Positions 38,282-49,087 are shown, counted from the first letter of the stretch. The stretch: 64,000 bases of DNA from Candidatus Zixiibacteriota bacterium (GCA_024280835.1 JAJRPJ010000008.1:271730-335729); one strand, 5' to 3'. Notes: generated from the letters alone by a model not told the origin. A program made the numbers and translations.

Positions 38282-39874
38282 TTAAGACAATTTAGAACGT
38301 GGCTCAAGATGTAGACCTAACCTTGCACTAAGTCCTAGTATGCTGAAAAACAGTCCCGCAACCAGTGTAAAAATGAAACATAATTTTGCCAAAACTGGGC
38401 CATGATAATAATACGGCGATTTATGGTAATGTTTATCAAGTTCCCCGACTAGCACACCCCTTGTATACCAAGGCAATCTGTTCTGCACTCGACCGTAGGG
38501 ATCAGCGATAAAAGTGAAGCCACTGTTGGCCGCGCGCGCTAACCAAGCGCGATTTTCAACTGCGCGCATGATGGCGATCCGTTCGTGCTGATATGGACCA
38601 GGAGATTTCTTGAACCATGTGTCATTGGTGATAGTTAGAATGAACTCCGCGCCTCGATGGAGCGCCTCGCGAACATATTCTGGATAGGCAACTTCAAAAC
38701 AAATCAGCGGAACATATTTCAAACTATCAAATTCCAGAACAACAATCGAATCTCCAGGACGAAAATCCGACCACCACTGTACGTCATAAGTCTTGATAAA
38801 TGTCAGATACTTTTCCAGAAAATCACGCCGCAAAAATGGGAATAGGTCCTGATAGGGCGCTTGCTCCGCAAAGGGGACTAGTTTTCGTTTGAGATACGGC
38901 TCTGAGAATTCACCATCGGCGCTTAGTTGCACTGCGGCATTGTAGTAACGTCTCCGCCCTTGATGGAAATCTGTGTGCATAGTTCCAATTAGGTTCGGCG
39001 CTCCGCTGGCGCGGGCGAGCTTGGTTTGTTCAAGGACATAGCGTCTGTCGTAGAGCATATATACTGGCGCTGATGTTTCGGGCCAGACAATCAATTGGGC
39101 CCCTTTTTCTCCTGCAACACCCGCCAGAGAATCATAGACTCGAAAAACTTCATCGCGGTTTTCTGCATTCCATTTTTCAGCCAAAGAAAAGTTCCCTTGC
39201 AACAATCCAATGCGAACCTCTGGCGGCTCGGTATAGGCAGGTATTTCTATCCAACCATATGCAAACGGCGCGGCAACCAAAGCCGCCGCCGCTAGAAAAT
39301 ACGTCATTCTTCTCTCGGCATACATTTTGGGTCGTAGACCAAAAGCTATCAGCACATTGACACTGACAATTACAAAAGAAACACCATGCGCCCCAGTTAA
39401 TGATGCCATTTGGATGAAGTACAAGTAGTATCCCTGTGTATATGACAAGTCTGTCCATGGGAAAGATAGTTCTCCAAGAGCGCGAAAATATTCCAACCCC
39501 ACCCAAAGTACAGGAAAAAGGACATAGGCCAAAGAGTTGTGACGGCGATGGATTGCCGCAACTAAGGCAAATATCAGTCCTGCATACAAAGAGAGAATAG
39601 CAATTGTCGCCAAGACTCCTGGTGGTGTCACAAAGCCTATCCAATACAGAGAGACTGTGCAGGCAGTAAAGGTAAACAAAAATCCAGAGCGAAGCGCTCC
39701 TCGCGGTCCCAGTGGCGCTATCAATACCAACGGCCTCGCCAGAGCAATCCATGCGAACCAACCAGTGTTGAGTGGAAAGTATGCGAAGGCGAGCACAATG
39801 CCCCAAAAAACCAACTCAAGACGGCGAGCGCGCACAGCCAAATCGATTGGCCAGAAGATATTTTTTATTCGCAT
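38282..39874 (-). CDS. lnt: apolipoprotein N-acyltransferase
   Basis: VWPETSAP, APYQDLFPFLRRD, ICFEVAYPEYVREALHRGAEFILTITNDTWFKKSPGPYQH. Confidence 0.93.
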   Translation of the reverse strand: MRIKNIFWPIDLAVRARRLELVFWGIVLAFAYFPLNTGWFAWIALARPLVLIAPLGPRGALRSGFLFTFTACTVSLYWIGFVTPPGVLATIAILSLYAGLIFALVAAIHRRHNSLAYVLFPVLWVGLEYFRALGELSFPWTDLSYTQGYYLYFIQMASLTGAHGVSFVIVSVNVLIAFGLRPKMYAERRMTYFLAAAALVAAPFAYGWIEIPAYTEPPEVRIGLLQGNFSLAEKWNAENRDEVFRVYDSLAGVAGEKGAQLIVWPETSAPVYMLYDRRYVLEQTKLARASGAPNLIGTMHTDFHQGRRRYYNAAVQLSADGEFSEPYLKRKLVPFAEQAPYQDLFPFLRRDFLEKYLTFIKTYDVQWWSDFRPGDSIVVLEFDSLKYVPLICFEVAYPEYVREALHRGAEFILTITNDTWFKKSPGPYQHERIAIMRAVENRAWLARAANSGFTFIADPYGRVQNRLPWYTRGVLVGELDKHYHKSPYYYHGPVLAKLCFIFTLVAGLFFSILGLSARLGLHLEPRSKLS

Positions 39875-39931
39875 ACTGTTTGTACTCGAGAAAAGCGCAA
39901 GAGATAGTCAGAAGCATTAGATATTGCTATT

Positions 39932-41527
39932 TCAATCAATAGTAATCTTTCCTGAAGTGGCGGAAGTGGCAAAAGTCTCGCCTGTCATTTCCGCAGGTTT
40001 CTCAATACCCAACAAGTCAAGTATTGTTGGCGCCAGATCAGCCAACACTCCCCCCTGCCTTGGGTTTTCAAAATACGCTTTGTTGGGACCGTAGAAAATC
40101 AACGGCACTAAGTTTGTCGTATGCGCAGTGAAAGGGCCTTTAGTAATTGGGTCGTACATTTGTTCGGCGTTGCCATGGTCAGCTGTTATCAGCGCATCAC
40201 CACCAACTTTATGCAACGCCTCTAGTGCAAGAGCCAATGAACTATCGACTGCTTCAACGGCTTTGATAGCGGCAGGTAGTGAACCAGTGTGACCTACCAT
40301 ATCACAATTGGCATAATTCAAAATTATGACATCATAGGTTTGCGAGGCAATTTTATCACATAATTTGGAAGTCACCTCAGCGATTGACATCTCTGGTTGC
40401 AAGTCGTATGTCGCAACTTTTGGTGACTGAATCAATTCTCTGTCTTCACCAGCAAATGGGGTTTCTGAGCCCCCGTTAAAAAAGAATGTCACATGCGGAT
40501 ACTTTTCGGTTTCGGCGATACGTAATTGCCGTAATCCATTGGCCGCGACTACTTCCCCCAAAATATTCTTATGTGTCCGTGGAGGATAGAGTACAGTAGC
40601 GGAGGTAAGTTCCGAATCATAATTAGTCATCGTCAATAAATCGACTCCCAAAGCTTTTGGCGAAGGAGCGCCTTTGAGTGAGACACCACTCAAGTAATAA
40701 CAAATCTGCCGCATTCTATCGGCTCGGAAGTTAAAACAAATAACTAAGTCACCAGCTTTGATTCGCGAGTCAGCGCCTTCGGTGACAATCAAAGGTTTGA
40801 GAAACTCATCGGATTCACCAGCGGCATAGCGCTTTTCGATAGAGGCAATTAAATCTGAGGTTTGTTCGCCTTCACCTTTGACTAGCGCATCATAACCGAG
40901 CTGCATTCTATCCCAGCGTTTATCTCGGTCCATGCCCCAATAGCGCCCTTGCACCGAAGCGATTTGTCCCAGACCGAACTCCTCAAAAAAACCATTGACT
41001 GTTTGGAGATAGTCGACGCTTGAATGTGGCGGGGTGTCACGTCCATCGGTGAAACAATGCAAATATAGTTCAGGAACTTTGTTCATCGCGGCCATACGCA
41101 CAAGAGCTTTGATATGATTCAACGAACTATGCACACAACCGTCACTAACCAAACCCAAGAGATGCACTGCGCGTTTGCGAGCTTTAACAGCGCTAAGCGC
41201 CGCGCAAAGTCGCGCATTGGAGAAAAAGCCGCCTTCGGCTATTTCTTTGTCAATCAAAGTAATGTCTTGATCAATAACACGACCAGCTCCGATATTCAAA
41301 TGCCCAACTTCGGAATTACCCATTTGTCCAGCGGGCAATCCAACTGACAAACCTGAACCATCAATTGGGATATTCGGGCAAGATTTGAACAGACGCTCAA
41401 GCGTCGGTTTGCGCGCGGCGCTGACTGCATTCATTAGAGAGTCAGCGCGAAGTCCAAAGCCATCAAGAATCGCCAATAGTACGACACTCGACTTGCGAGA
41501 GGGAGATTTTAGTTGTGACGATTTCAT
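39932..41527 (-). CDS. gpmI: 2,3-bisphosphoglycerate-independent phosphoglycerate mutase
   Basis: AILDGFGLR, GQMGNSEVGHLNIGAGRV, FTDGRDTPPHS, ITADHGNAEQM. Confidence 0.96.
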   Translation of the reverse strand: MKSSQLKSPSRKSSVVLLAILDGFGLRADSLMNAVSAARKPTLERLFKSCPNIPIDGSGLSVGLPAGQMGNSEVGHLNIGAGRVIDQDITLIDKEIAEGGFFSNARLCAALSAVKARKRAVHLLGLVSDGCVHSSLNHIKALVRMAAMNKVPELYLHCFTDGRDTPPHSSVDYLQTVNGFFEEFGLGQIASVQGRYWGMDRDKRWDRMQLGYDALVKGEGEQTSDLIASIEKRYAAGESDEFLKPLIVTEGADSRIKAGDLVICFNFRADRMRQICYYLSGVSLKGAPSPKALGVDLLTMTNYDSELTSATVLYPPRTHKNILGEVVAANGLRQLRIAETEKYPHVTFFFNGGSETPFAGEDRELIQSPKVATYDLQPEMSIAEVTSKLCDKIASQTYDVIILNYANCDMVGHTGSLPAAIKAVEAVDSSLALALEALHKVGGDALITADHGNAEQMYDPITKGPFTAHTTNLVPLIFYGPNKAYFENPRQGGVLADLAPTILDLLGIEKPAEMTGETFATSATSGKITID

Positions 41528-41563
41528 ATTTGTCTGAAGAGGATATCTCTAGAGCTATCTCTC

Positions 41564-42676
41564 CTAGAGAAACACCGCGCGAGTTTTCTTATCGTCGGAA
41601 TTTTTTATTTCCTCAGATGCTTCAACGATTGAACCGATATTAAAACTCTCGTGACCACAATCTTTGAGAACTACTTTGACTCGCTCTGCGTCTTTCGAAT
41701 CCACGGCCAAAATGAATCCGATCCCAAGATTGAATGCCTGACGCATGTCCTCATCTGTAATAGAACCGCAGCTTTGTATGAAATCGAAAATCGGTAGTGA
41801 CGGCCAATTATCAGGTTGCAACTGCGCCTGCAAGCCTTTGGGTATGATGCGACTAAGATTACCAGCGACACCACCACCTGTGATATGCGCCAGTCCATGA
41901 ATGCTTCCAGCAGGCAAATCTTTGAACAGCTTTTGCACTGGTTTCAAATAGGACGTGTGAACTTTCATCAAGGCTTCGGCAACGGTTTCGCCTAACTCTT
42001 CAATGTGTTCGTCGTGCTTGTGTCCAGCGACATCAAAAATTGCTTTGCGCGCTAGGGAAAACCCATTGGTATGCAGACCACAACTGGCGATACCTATTAG
42101 CGTGTCACCAGCTTTCACTGTTGAGCCATCAATTATTTCATCCTGCGAAACCACGCCCACAATGAAACCCGCCAGATCATATTCACCAGCGGAATAAAAG
42201 TCTGGCATCTCGGCGGTTTCGCCACCAATGAACGCCATGCCATGATTTTTGCAACCGCGACTGATACCACTGATTGTCGCCACAGCTATATCGGGCGACA
42301 AAGCTCCAGTGGCAAAATAATCCAAAAAGAACAATGGGCGAGCTCCCTGCACCAAAATGTCATTGACGCAGTGATTGACCAGATCTTCGCCAACTGTGTC
42401 ATGTTTACCAGTCATGAAGGCCAGCTTGAGCTTGGTTCCGACTCCATCGGCCGAAGAAACCAAGGCAGGACGGGACAGGCCACCAAAATCAGCGCTGAAC
42501 ATCGCTCCAAATGAGCCAATATCGCTGAGGGTTTGCGGAGTGAATGTACCACGCGCCATTTTCTTGATTCGCGAGACAACTTCTTCACCTGCGGAAATAT
42601 CCACGCCAGAATCGGCATAGTTCAAAGACTTGCTATTAGGTTTCTTATCGCTGGTGGAGTTTGGAGAATGGGACAC
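41564..42676 (-). CDS. purM: phosphoribosylformylglycinamidine cyclo-ligase
   Basis: NYADSGVDISAG, SADGVGTKLKLA, GGETAEMPDFYS, HITGGGVAGNLSRIIP. Confidence 0.96.
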   Translation of the reverse strand: MSHSPNSTSDKKPNSKSLNYADSGVDISAGEEVVSRIKKMARGTFTPQTLSDIGSFGAMFSADFGGLSRPALVSSADGVGTKLKLAFMTGKHDTVGEDLVNHCVNDILVQGARPLFFLDYFATGALSPDIAVATISGISRGCKNHGMAFIGGETAEMPDFYSAGEYDLAGFIVGVVSQDEIIDGSTVKAGDTLIGIASCGLHTNGFSLARKAIFDVAGHKHDEHIEELGETVAEALMKVHTSYLKPVQKLFKDLPAGSIHGLAHITGGGVAGNLSRIIPKGLQAQLQPDNWPSLPIFDFIQSCGSITDEDMRQAFNLGIGFILAVDSKDAERVKVVLKDCGHESFNIGSIVEASEEIKNSDDKKTRAVFL

Positions 42677-42856
42677 AATGCTTCCTATCTATTTGTTACG
42701 CTTTTGGGACCCATTTTCTTGGCCAATCTGAGTGCGAACGGGGTCTTTTCCTGAGGGCAAGGTATGAGGAAAAGTGAGTGTCTGTCAAGATATGGAGACT
42801 GGGGCAATTTCAAGAAAAGCTAGTTATTCTGGCGACGAATCGCGACGAGCGCTGAT

Positions 42857-44251
42857 TCAGGAGACATTAGTGGTAGGATGGCTAGATTTGCGTAATAATT
42901 CTGGAGTCACCGAAGAAATTACAAAGCGAAATTTGCCAGATTTATCGCGAGGAATTGAATCAACATACTCGATCTGAACATTGACTTTGGCCCCACAGTA
43001 TTCACCCAGAGTGTCCGCCATTTCAGTTTCGGCATTTATTAGTGGGAATTCCTTGTTCCTGACTATTAAGATTATGAACTGGTCGACGGCAGTCTGCCGT
43101 ATTTGCGCCTGCTTTATCCCTGGGTAGGCCGTAAAAAAGCTGGGAGTCATAGCTGTGCCAGAGATTATCCTCCCATTGGGAGAAACAATCAAATCCGTTG
43201 TACGACCTGCGATGTCACTGAGAAATAATCCTGACCGGCCATTGACTTCACCAGCGGTTAGCCTGCCAAAATCACCTGTCCGATAGCGAATAAATGGCAT
43301 CCCGACGTTGAGTAAATCGGTAATAATTAGTTCACCGAAGTTGGGATCATCGGGGCTCAAGGGCAGTATTTCTATTTTCACCGACCCAGAAACAACCCGA
43401 AGGAATTTGGAGTTTTCACATTGGTCAGCCACAATTCCAAACTCCCGCGAAGCATAACGGTCAAAAACTGGCGCCCGAAACACGGATTCAATATTCTTGC
43501 GGGCGCTTGTGGTCAAAGCTTCTGCGGTTACGATTACTTTTTCGGGAGCTGGGATTTCTAGGTCATTTTCACGAATTGCCGTGGCCAACAGATCCAACAT
43601 CACCGGATAGCCATAGAGAATGCGTGGGGTGTGACTCCTCAACTCTTTTACAAACCAAATCGTCTGCTCATCTGATAACAGCGCTGCATTGAGGATAATC
43701 TTACGATCAACCAAGAGGTTCAATAAGCGATAGCGCCAAGAATAATTCTGCGGTAAATCCTGCCTGGCTCCCCAAACTAGCGCATGCCACTCACCCGCCT
43801 CCCAGCCAAGCGCCATATTGGCAACAGCTTGTAACCCCCAACGAGCGCAATAGGTCAAGCGGTCGCGGTAGAAAATCATAGGGTGCGAAGTCGATCCGCC
43901 AGTCATTGTTTTGAGGATTTCACTCTCTGGCAAAGTTGAATTGAGCATGTCTTCGGTACTTACTTGAATAATGTCTTTGTCCAAAAGTGGGATTTCCGCC
44001 AAGATATCTGGCGAATCAAGCCGAGAAGCTACTCCAGTGGAATCAAATAACTCTCGATAGTAGCGAGTGTTCTGATAGGCGCTTTGGAGGATATTTGCGA
44101 GACGTTTCCGCTCAAGTCTTTGAATCTCGTCATGCGACAATGACATGACTCCCTGCCAATGGGCGATTTGGCCATTAATTTCGCCAAAGCCTTTCCAGCT
44201 GTTGTACATGGGTCCGAAATAATTTCGGCTGAGGTAATTCATTAATTTCAT
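42857..44251 (-). CDS. PaaK/CapK-like adenylate-forming enzyme
   Basis: RYYRELFDSTG, MTGGSTSHPMIFYRDR, YASREFGIVADQCE, FIRYRTGDFGRL. Confidence 0.85.
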   Translation of the reverse strand: MKLMNYLSRNYFGPMYNSWKGFGEINGQIAHWQGVMSLSHDEIQRLERKRLANILQSAYQNTRYYRELFDSTGVASRLDSPDILAEIPLLDKDIIQVSTEDMLNSTLPESEILKTMTGGSTSHPMIFYRDRLTYCARWGLQAVANMALGWEAGEWHALVWGARQDLPQNYSWRYRLLNLLVDRKIILNAALLSDEQTIWFVKELRSHTPRILYGYPVMLDLLATAIRENDLEIPAPEKVIVTAEALTTSARKNIESVFRAPVFDRYASREFGIVADQCENSKFLRVVSGSVKIEILPLSPDDPNFGELIITDLLNVGMPFIRYRTGDFGRLTAGEVNGRSGLFLSDIAGRTTDLIVSPNGRIISGTAMTPSFFTAYPGIKQAQIRQTAVDQFIILIVRNKEFPLINAETEMADTLGEYCGAKVNVQIEYVDSIPRDKSGKFRFVISSVTPELLRKSSHPTTNVS

Positions 44252-44284
44252 AGATATTGATCGCCAGTTAAGAGAGCTCTACCA

Positions 44285-45319
44285 TCAAGTTCGTATTCGC
44301 ATCTCTTGCAGAACATGGAGAAACGCTTCATCGGGCTCGCAAACAACATGCACCTCTTCGGCGGTCACAGGATGCGTAAATTGCAATTCACGCGCGTGCA
44401 GCGCCTGCCGTGGGAAATGTTTCAGCAAACCATCACCAAAAAGTCTATCAGGGCCGAAGAGGCCTTTATGCCAACTTTCACGTCCACCATATTCTGGATC
44501 GCCAAAAACTGGATGCCCCAGATGTGAGAGGTGGACACGAATCTGGTGAGTGCGTCCAGTTTCTAGCTCTAATTCAAGATAGTCATGACTGCGGAAACGT
44601 TCAAGCAGTTTATAGTGCGTCACAGCTCGCCTAGCGCCTTTGGAATCTTCGGCGACCACAGCCATTTTTCTTCGATCCTTGGTTGAGCGGGCTATCGCTA
44701 AATCGATTTCTTTCTCTTGCTCAATCATATGACCGCAAATTATCGCACGATAGCGACGTTTCAAAGATCGTTCACCTATCATCTCCTGAAGCGCCAAGTG
44801 GGTCTTTTCAGTCTTGGCTACAACGAGCAAACCGCCAGTATTCTTGTCGAGACGATGCACAATTCCAGCGCGTTCCCTGCCGTTCATTTCACTGAGGATC
44901 CGGGTATACGATAGAAGCGCATTGACCAAAGTCCCCGAGGTCGCCCCTGGCGCAGGATGTGTCACCATCCCAACTGGTTTGTTGACTACAAGTAAATGTT
45001 CATCCTCATAAGCGATATCCAGTGGGATATCCTCTGGCTCAGCGCTGATGGTTATCACTTCTGGAAGTGTGATTTTTATTTTTTCACCACCAGCGACCTT
45101 GAATCTGGCCACGCAAACGACACCATCGACTGAGACTTGCTCTGATTTTAAAGCTCTTTGAATCTGTGAGCGACTAGTGTTGATTTCAGCGCAATCGGCG
45201 AGGAACTTATCTATGCGCAGAGGTTCATCGAGTATTGGCACTTCAACGGAAATGCAATTGGCAATAATATTCCCAGTTTCCGTATCGGCTTGATTGTCGG
45301 TATCGCTATTATCGTTCAT
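44285..45319 (-). CDS. rluD: 23S rRNA pseudouridine synthase RluD family
   Basis: S4 domain and AGIVHRLDKNTGGLLVVAKT, ELETGRTHQIRVHLSHLGHPVFGDPEYGG. Confidence 0.94.
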   Translation of the reverse strand: MNDNSDTDNQADTETGNIIANCISVEVPILDEPLRIDKFLADCAEINTSRSQIQRALKSEQVSVDGVVCVARFKVAGGEKIKITLPEVITISAEPEDIPLDIAYEDEHLLVVNKPVGMVTHPAPGATSGTLVNALLSYTRILSEMNGRERAGIVHRLDKNTGGLLVVAKTEKTHLALQEMIGERSLKRRYRAIICGHMIEQEKEIDLAIARSTKDRRKMAVVAEDSKGARRAVTHYKLLERFRSHDYLELELETGRTHQIRVHLSHLGHPVFGDPEYGGRESWHKGLFGPDRLFGDGLLKHFPRQALHARELQFTHPVTAEEVHVVCEPDEAFLHVLQEMRIRT

Positions 45320-45378
45320 AATGAATTGCTCCCATTTGATTTGTATGGAGAGCTTGGATGATACAATTCTCCATATCT

Positions 45379-45414
45379 ACAATGTATGTAGAAAGAACAA
45401 TCTATGTAGAAAAA
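45379..45414. repeat. 18-bp tandem duplication (2 copies, 2 mismatches)
   Basis: ACAATGTATGTAGAAAGA / ACAATCTATGTAGAAAAA upstream of rluD. Confidence 0.85.
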
Positions 45415-45438
45415 GGGTTGTTCTCAATCAATTCGCTA

Positions 45439-46158
45439 TCAAATTTTGCGGTCTATTTCGCGACGCATTTGGGAGACAGCCTGCTCGATACCAACAATTA
45501 CCGCACGATTAATCAGCGACCTGCCAACTGTTACCTGTTGAACAATATCAATTTCGGCGCATTGCGCAACATTCTTGTAAGTCAAACCTGAGCCGCAATA
45601 TATTCCTAGGCCAAGTTTGTGAGCAGAAGTGCAATTGCGAGCGATATCATCAAGTTCTGCCTCAGCCTCGGCAACTGAGCTAGCGCGCGAATAGCCCGAG
45701 GTTGAAAATTCAACAAAATCGGCTCGACAGCGTGCGGCGTTTTTGACCGATTCGGCATCTGGGAGGATATGATGCGCACAAACTACTCCAGCGCCGCGCA
45801 AACGCTCACTTGCTTCTGAGATGGCCTCGAAATCCTGATAGTCTAATGGCTCCTTGCCAGAGGGATCCACTTGGTTTTCAGCGATAAAAGTTACCATCCA
45901 AGGCCGGACTTCCAAAGCCACTGTCATTAAGTCATCATCAAGTGGCATTTCAACGATCAAGCGCGTCTTAACCACTTCTTTGAGCACATAAACATCACGG
46001 TCACGTATGAACCTGCGCGATGGGTGCAGTGTCACAGTAATCGCATCAGCCCCGCCAAGTTCGGCGAGCACCGCCGCCTGAGCGGGGTCGGGATCACGAG
46101 AACGTTTTCCCTCGCGAAGCCAGGTCAAAGAATCAAGTTTAACAGCAAGAAGAGGCAT
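45439..46158 (-). CDS. pdxJ: pyridoxine 5'-phosphate synthase
   Basis: AVLAELGGADAITVTLHPSRRFIRDRDV, GLGIYCGSGLTYKNV, VGRSLINRAVIVGI. Confidence 0.94.
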   Translation of the reverse strand: MPLLAVKLDSLTWLREGKRSRDPDPAQAAVLAELGGADAITVTLHPSRRFIRDRDVYVLKEVVKTRLIVEMPLDDDLMTVALEVRPWMVTFIAENQVDPSGKEPLDYQDFEAISEASERLRGAGVVCAHHILPDAESVKNAARCRADFVEFSTSGYSRASSVAEAEAELDDIARNCTSAHKLGLGIYCGSGLTYKNVAQCAEIDIVQQVTVGRSLINRAVIVGIEQAVSQMRREIDRKI

Positions 46159-46277
46159 GGTATTTATTTCCGCACAAGTTTAAGGCTTCAAGATTGTTAG
46201 CCAGCGCCCACTGGTCACAAAGAATAAGGAACAGCTAGCGCTCCTTACCTATATTGCGAATAATCCCTAGTATTTGC

Positions 46278-46309
46278 AACGTTGAATCCACAAGAACGTT
46301 GAATCCACA
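46278..46309. repeat. 15-bp direct repeat with 17-bp period (AACGTTGAATCCACA x2)
   Basis: Exact copies at 46278-46292 and 46295-46309. Confidence 0.9.
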
Positions 46310-46378
46310 TCATCGGTTAACAAATCGAATGTAAGGTCTTGATGTTCAATTAGCTTAGCGCCTAAATAACGAATCAAC

Positions 46379-46407
46379 TTGACGTGGACTGCTCTTGTCT
46401 ATATATT
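46379..46407 (+). promoter_or_regulatory. sigma70-like promoter of methyltransferase gene
   Basis: TTGACG (46379-46384), 17-bp spacer, TATATT (46402-46407). Confidence 0.55.
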
Positions 46408-46505
46408 CCATCGTTCGACAAACAAAGTCAAACAGAGTCAACACGTGAAGTCAAACTCTAACAATCAAACCCCAACGTCACAATTTCAAAAGGAAGTAAA
46501 CAGAG

Positions 46506-47372
46506 ATGGCCACAGAGCAACGAACTTTTGATCCTATAAACTATAAAAAAACTACACATCAGCAATGGGAATCCGCCGCTGGCGCTTGGCACAAATGGGG
46601 ACCATTGCTCAATAGCTGGCTTGGACCTGCGACCGAGACAATGCTCGATATGGCTGGCATTGTTGAGGGTAGTCGGGTTCTGGATGTGGCTGCTGGCGCT
46701 GGTGAACAATCTATTACAATTGGTCAGCGTGTCGGTCCAGGTGGACATGTCCTAGCCACAGATTTATCACCAACAATTCTTCAGTTCGCCGCGCAGTCAG
46801 CAAAAGAAGCGAAATTGGAAAACATTGAGACTCGTGTACTCGATGGTGAGAACTTGACCGAGCTTGATGGAGGATCATTCGACGCAGTTATTTCACGAGT
46901 CGGAATGATCTATTTCCCTGACCAGCAAAAGGCGCTGAAGGGCATGATGCACACTCTCAAAGAAGGTGGCAAAATAGCCGCTATGGTGTACTCAACTGCC
47001 GAAAAAAACGCATTCTTTTCGATTCCTGTTTCAATTATCAGACGCAATGCGAACCTTCCTGCGCCTCTGCCGCAACAACCCGGACCGTTTAGTCTCGGTG
47101 GTGATGGAGTTCTGGAAGCCGCTTTTCAAAAAGCTGGGTTGAAGAACATTGACGTGCAAGTGATTGATGCTCCCTTGCGAGTTAAATCTGTTACCGAATG
47201 TATTGATTTCGAAAAAGAGTCATTTGGGGCGCTGCATCAAATGATGTCTGGTTTATCCGAAAGCCAACAAGGCGACACGTGGGAAGAAATTGAACGCGAG
47301 TTACGTAAGTTTGAATCCGATGGTGGATTTGAAGGCCCTTGCGAACTTGTAGTCGCCTCGGGTGTCAAGTAG
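46506..47372 (+). CDS. class I SAM-dependent methyltransferase
   Basis: VLDVAAGAGEQSITIGQRVGPGGHVLATDLSP and post-I motifs. Confidence 0.9.
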   Translation: MATEQRTFDPINYKKTTHQQWESAAGAWHKWGPLLNSWLGPATETMLDMAGIVEGSRVLDVAAGAGEQSITIGQRVGPGGHVLATDLSPTILQFAAQSAKEAKLENIETRVLDGENLTELDGGSFDAVISRVGMIYFPDQQKALKGMMHTLKEGGKIAAMVYSTAEKNAFFSIPVSIIRRNANLPAPLPQQPGPFSLGGDGVLEAAFQKAGLKNIDVQVIDAPLRVKSVTECIDFEKESFGALHQMMSGLSESQQGDTWEEIERELRKFESDGGFEGPCELVVASGVK

Positions 47373-47413
47373 CGCTAGATACTAACAAATATATTGTTAG
47401 GTAGAAACTATTG

Positions 47414-47446
47414 AGGTTGATGCAAGTGATTGCATCAACCTTTTTG
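47414..47446 (+). terminator. Rho-independent terminator of methyltransferase gene
   Basis: 12-bp stem AGGTTGATGCAA / TTGCATCAACCT with GTGA tetraloop and T tract. Confidence 0.92.
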
Positions 47447-47463
47447 GTTTGAGTCATTTTGTC

Positions 47464-48291
47464 TTAAGCGCAATTTGTATCAAGAGCACTTAGTAGCTTA
47501 ACGAAATCATTGATACTCAATTGCTCGGCGCGGATTCTTTCGTCGAACCCCAGGGCTTTGAGCATGGCAGTAACTTCTATGCGCGAGTATTTGTATTTAC
47601 CCATGAGGTTATTGACTAGTGTCTTGCGCCTTGAACCAAAAGCATTGCGCACGAGTTTTTCAAACTCGTCTGCGGAGTCTTCAGCGAACTCAGGATAGTC
47701 CTCTTCTGTGATACGCGGTGTCAAAGTGAAGACAGATGAATGCACTTTCGGGGGAGGTGTGAACCTCTCTGGCGCCAAATCAAAACCAGGCTCAACATTG
47801 AAACGTAATTGAGTCTGTATCGCTAGCGGTGACCAATCTTTGCTGTTGGGACTTGAGCACAATCTGCGGGCCACCTCACGTTGCAACATATAAACAACTT
47901 TCCCAATACTAGAGCGCTGGGAGAGTGTCCATTGCATTATCGGAGCGCTGATATTGTAGGGCAGGTTACCGACTACATACGCATCTTTTGCAATCTCAGA
48001 TAAGTCAACAGTGACAATATCCTGCTGAATAAAACGTAGGTTGTCTGCGCTGGCGAATTGTTTTTCTAGTGACGCAAGTAAGTCACGATCAAACTCGATG
48101 GCGATAATCTCTGAGGCGGGATACATGGCGACCAGCTCCACTGTCAACGCCCCGCCGCCTGGGCCAATTTCGATAATTGTTTTGGGGTCTTCACCTGTTT
48201 CATCTCGCAATAGCCCAGCAATTCGTCTTGCATCGGCAGGGAAACGTAGCAGGTGCTGTCCGAATCTTTTTTTGGCGCGAAAGTCGTTCAT
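47464..48291 (-). CDS. rsmA: 16S rRNA (adenine1518/1519-N6)-dimethyltransferase
   Basis: KKRFGQHLLRFP, IEIGPGGGALTVEL, VGNLPYNISAPI, FTPPPKVHSSVF. Confidence 0.95.
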   Translation of the reverse strand: MNDFRAKKRFGQHLLRFPADARRIAGLLRDETGEDPKTIIEIGPGGGALTVELVAMYPASEIIAIEFDRDLLASLEKQFASADNLRFIQQDIVTVDLSEIAKDAYVVGNLPYNISAPIMQWTLSQRSSIGKVVYMLQREVARRLCSSPNSKDWSPLAIQTQLRFNVEPGFDLAPERFTPPPKVHSSVFTLTPRITEEDYPEFAEDSADEFEKLVRNAFGSRRKTLVNNLMGKYKYSRIEVTAMLKALGFDERIRAEQLSINDFVKLLSALDTNCA

Positions 48292-48313
48292 CAGATTATC
48301 TTAACCAAGAGTC

Positions 48314-49087
48314 TCAACCGAATGTTTCTACCAAACGATAGAACTTATTTGTCGTCAAATCTGTTTGACGCTCGACTTCTTGTGGAGTTAGCTCCTTGAG
48401 TTCGGCGACTTTTTGGCAGACAAAGCGGACATGCGCAGGTTCATTGACTTTGCCGCGATGTGGTGTTGGAGTTAGATACGGCGAATCTGTTTCGAGCATC
48501 ATTGATTGTAGCGGCGCGAATTTGGCGACGTCGGCCATCGTGGCGTTCTTATAGGTCACTACTCCACCCACTGAAATTATCCAACCCAAATCAAATATCT
48601 TGCGCGCGGCTTCAATGTCTTCAGAGAAACAATGAAACACTACGCTTGAAAGTTTGGAGCTAAAGTCGGACATGATCTCAAAAGCGTCCGTGAAAGATTC
48701 GCGAACATGAATCACGACAGGTGTGTCATTCTCCGCAGCTATTTCTAATTGCTCGCGAAAAACACGTTTCTGAATATCACGCGGCGACAGATCGCGATAA
48801 TAGTCCAAACCAATTTCACCGAGAGCGACAACTTTTGGATTTTGTAACAAATCGCGTATCTCTGTTTTTGTTTTGCTATCAAACTCCGTAGCTGAATGTG
48901 GATGCACACCAGCTGTCGCATAGATTTCTGGATATTTATCAGCTAAAGCCAGCGAGGCGTGGGAAGTTGGTAGGTCGGTTCCAATATTGACCATAGTGGA
49001 AATATTGGCCTCGCGGGCTCGTGTGATGACGTCCTCGAGAATACCAGCATACTGACGGGATTCGAGATGGCAATGACTATCTATCAT
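48314..49087 (-). CDS. tatD: TatD family DNase
   Basis: MIDSHCHLES, GEIGLDYYRD, FHCFSED, LETDSPYLTP. Confidence 0.94.
   Translation of the reverse strand: MIDSHCHLESRQYAGILEDVITRAREANISTMVNIGTDLPTSHASLALADKYPEIYATAGVHPHSATEFDSKTKTEIRDLLQNPKVVALGEIGLDYYRDLSPRDIQKRVFREQLEIAAENDTPVVIHVRESFTDAFEIMSDFSSKLSSVVFHCFSEDIEAARKIFDLGWIISVGGVVTYKNATMADVAKFAPLQSMMLETDSPYLTPTPHRGKVNEPAHVRFVCQKVAELKELTPQEVERQTDLTTNKFYRLVETFG

Noticed and set aside
39177-39806. 209-aa ORF within lnt
   Set aside because: Alternate-frame shadow of the strongly supported lnt gene.
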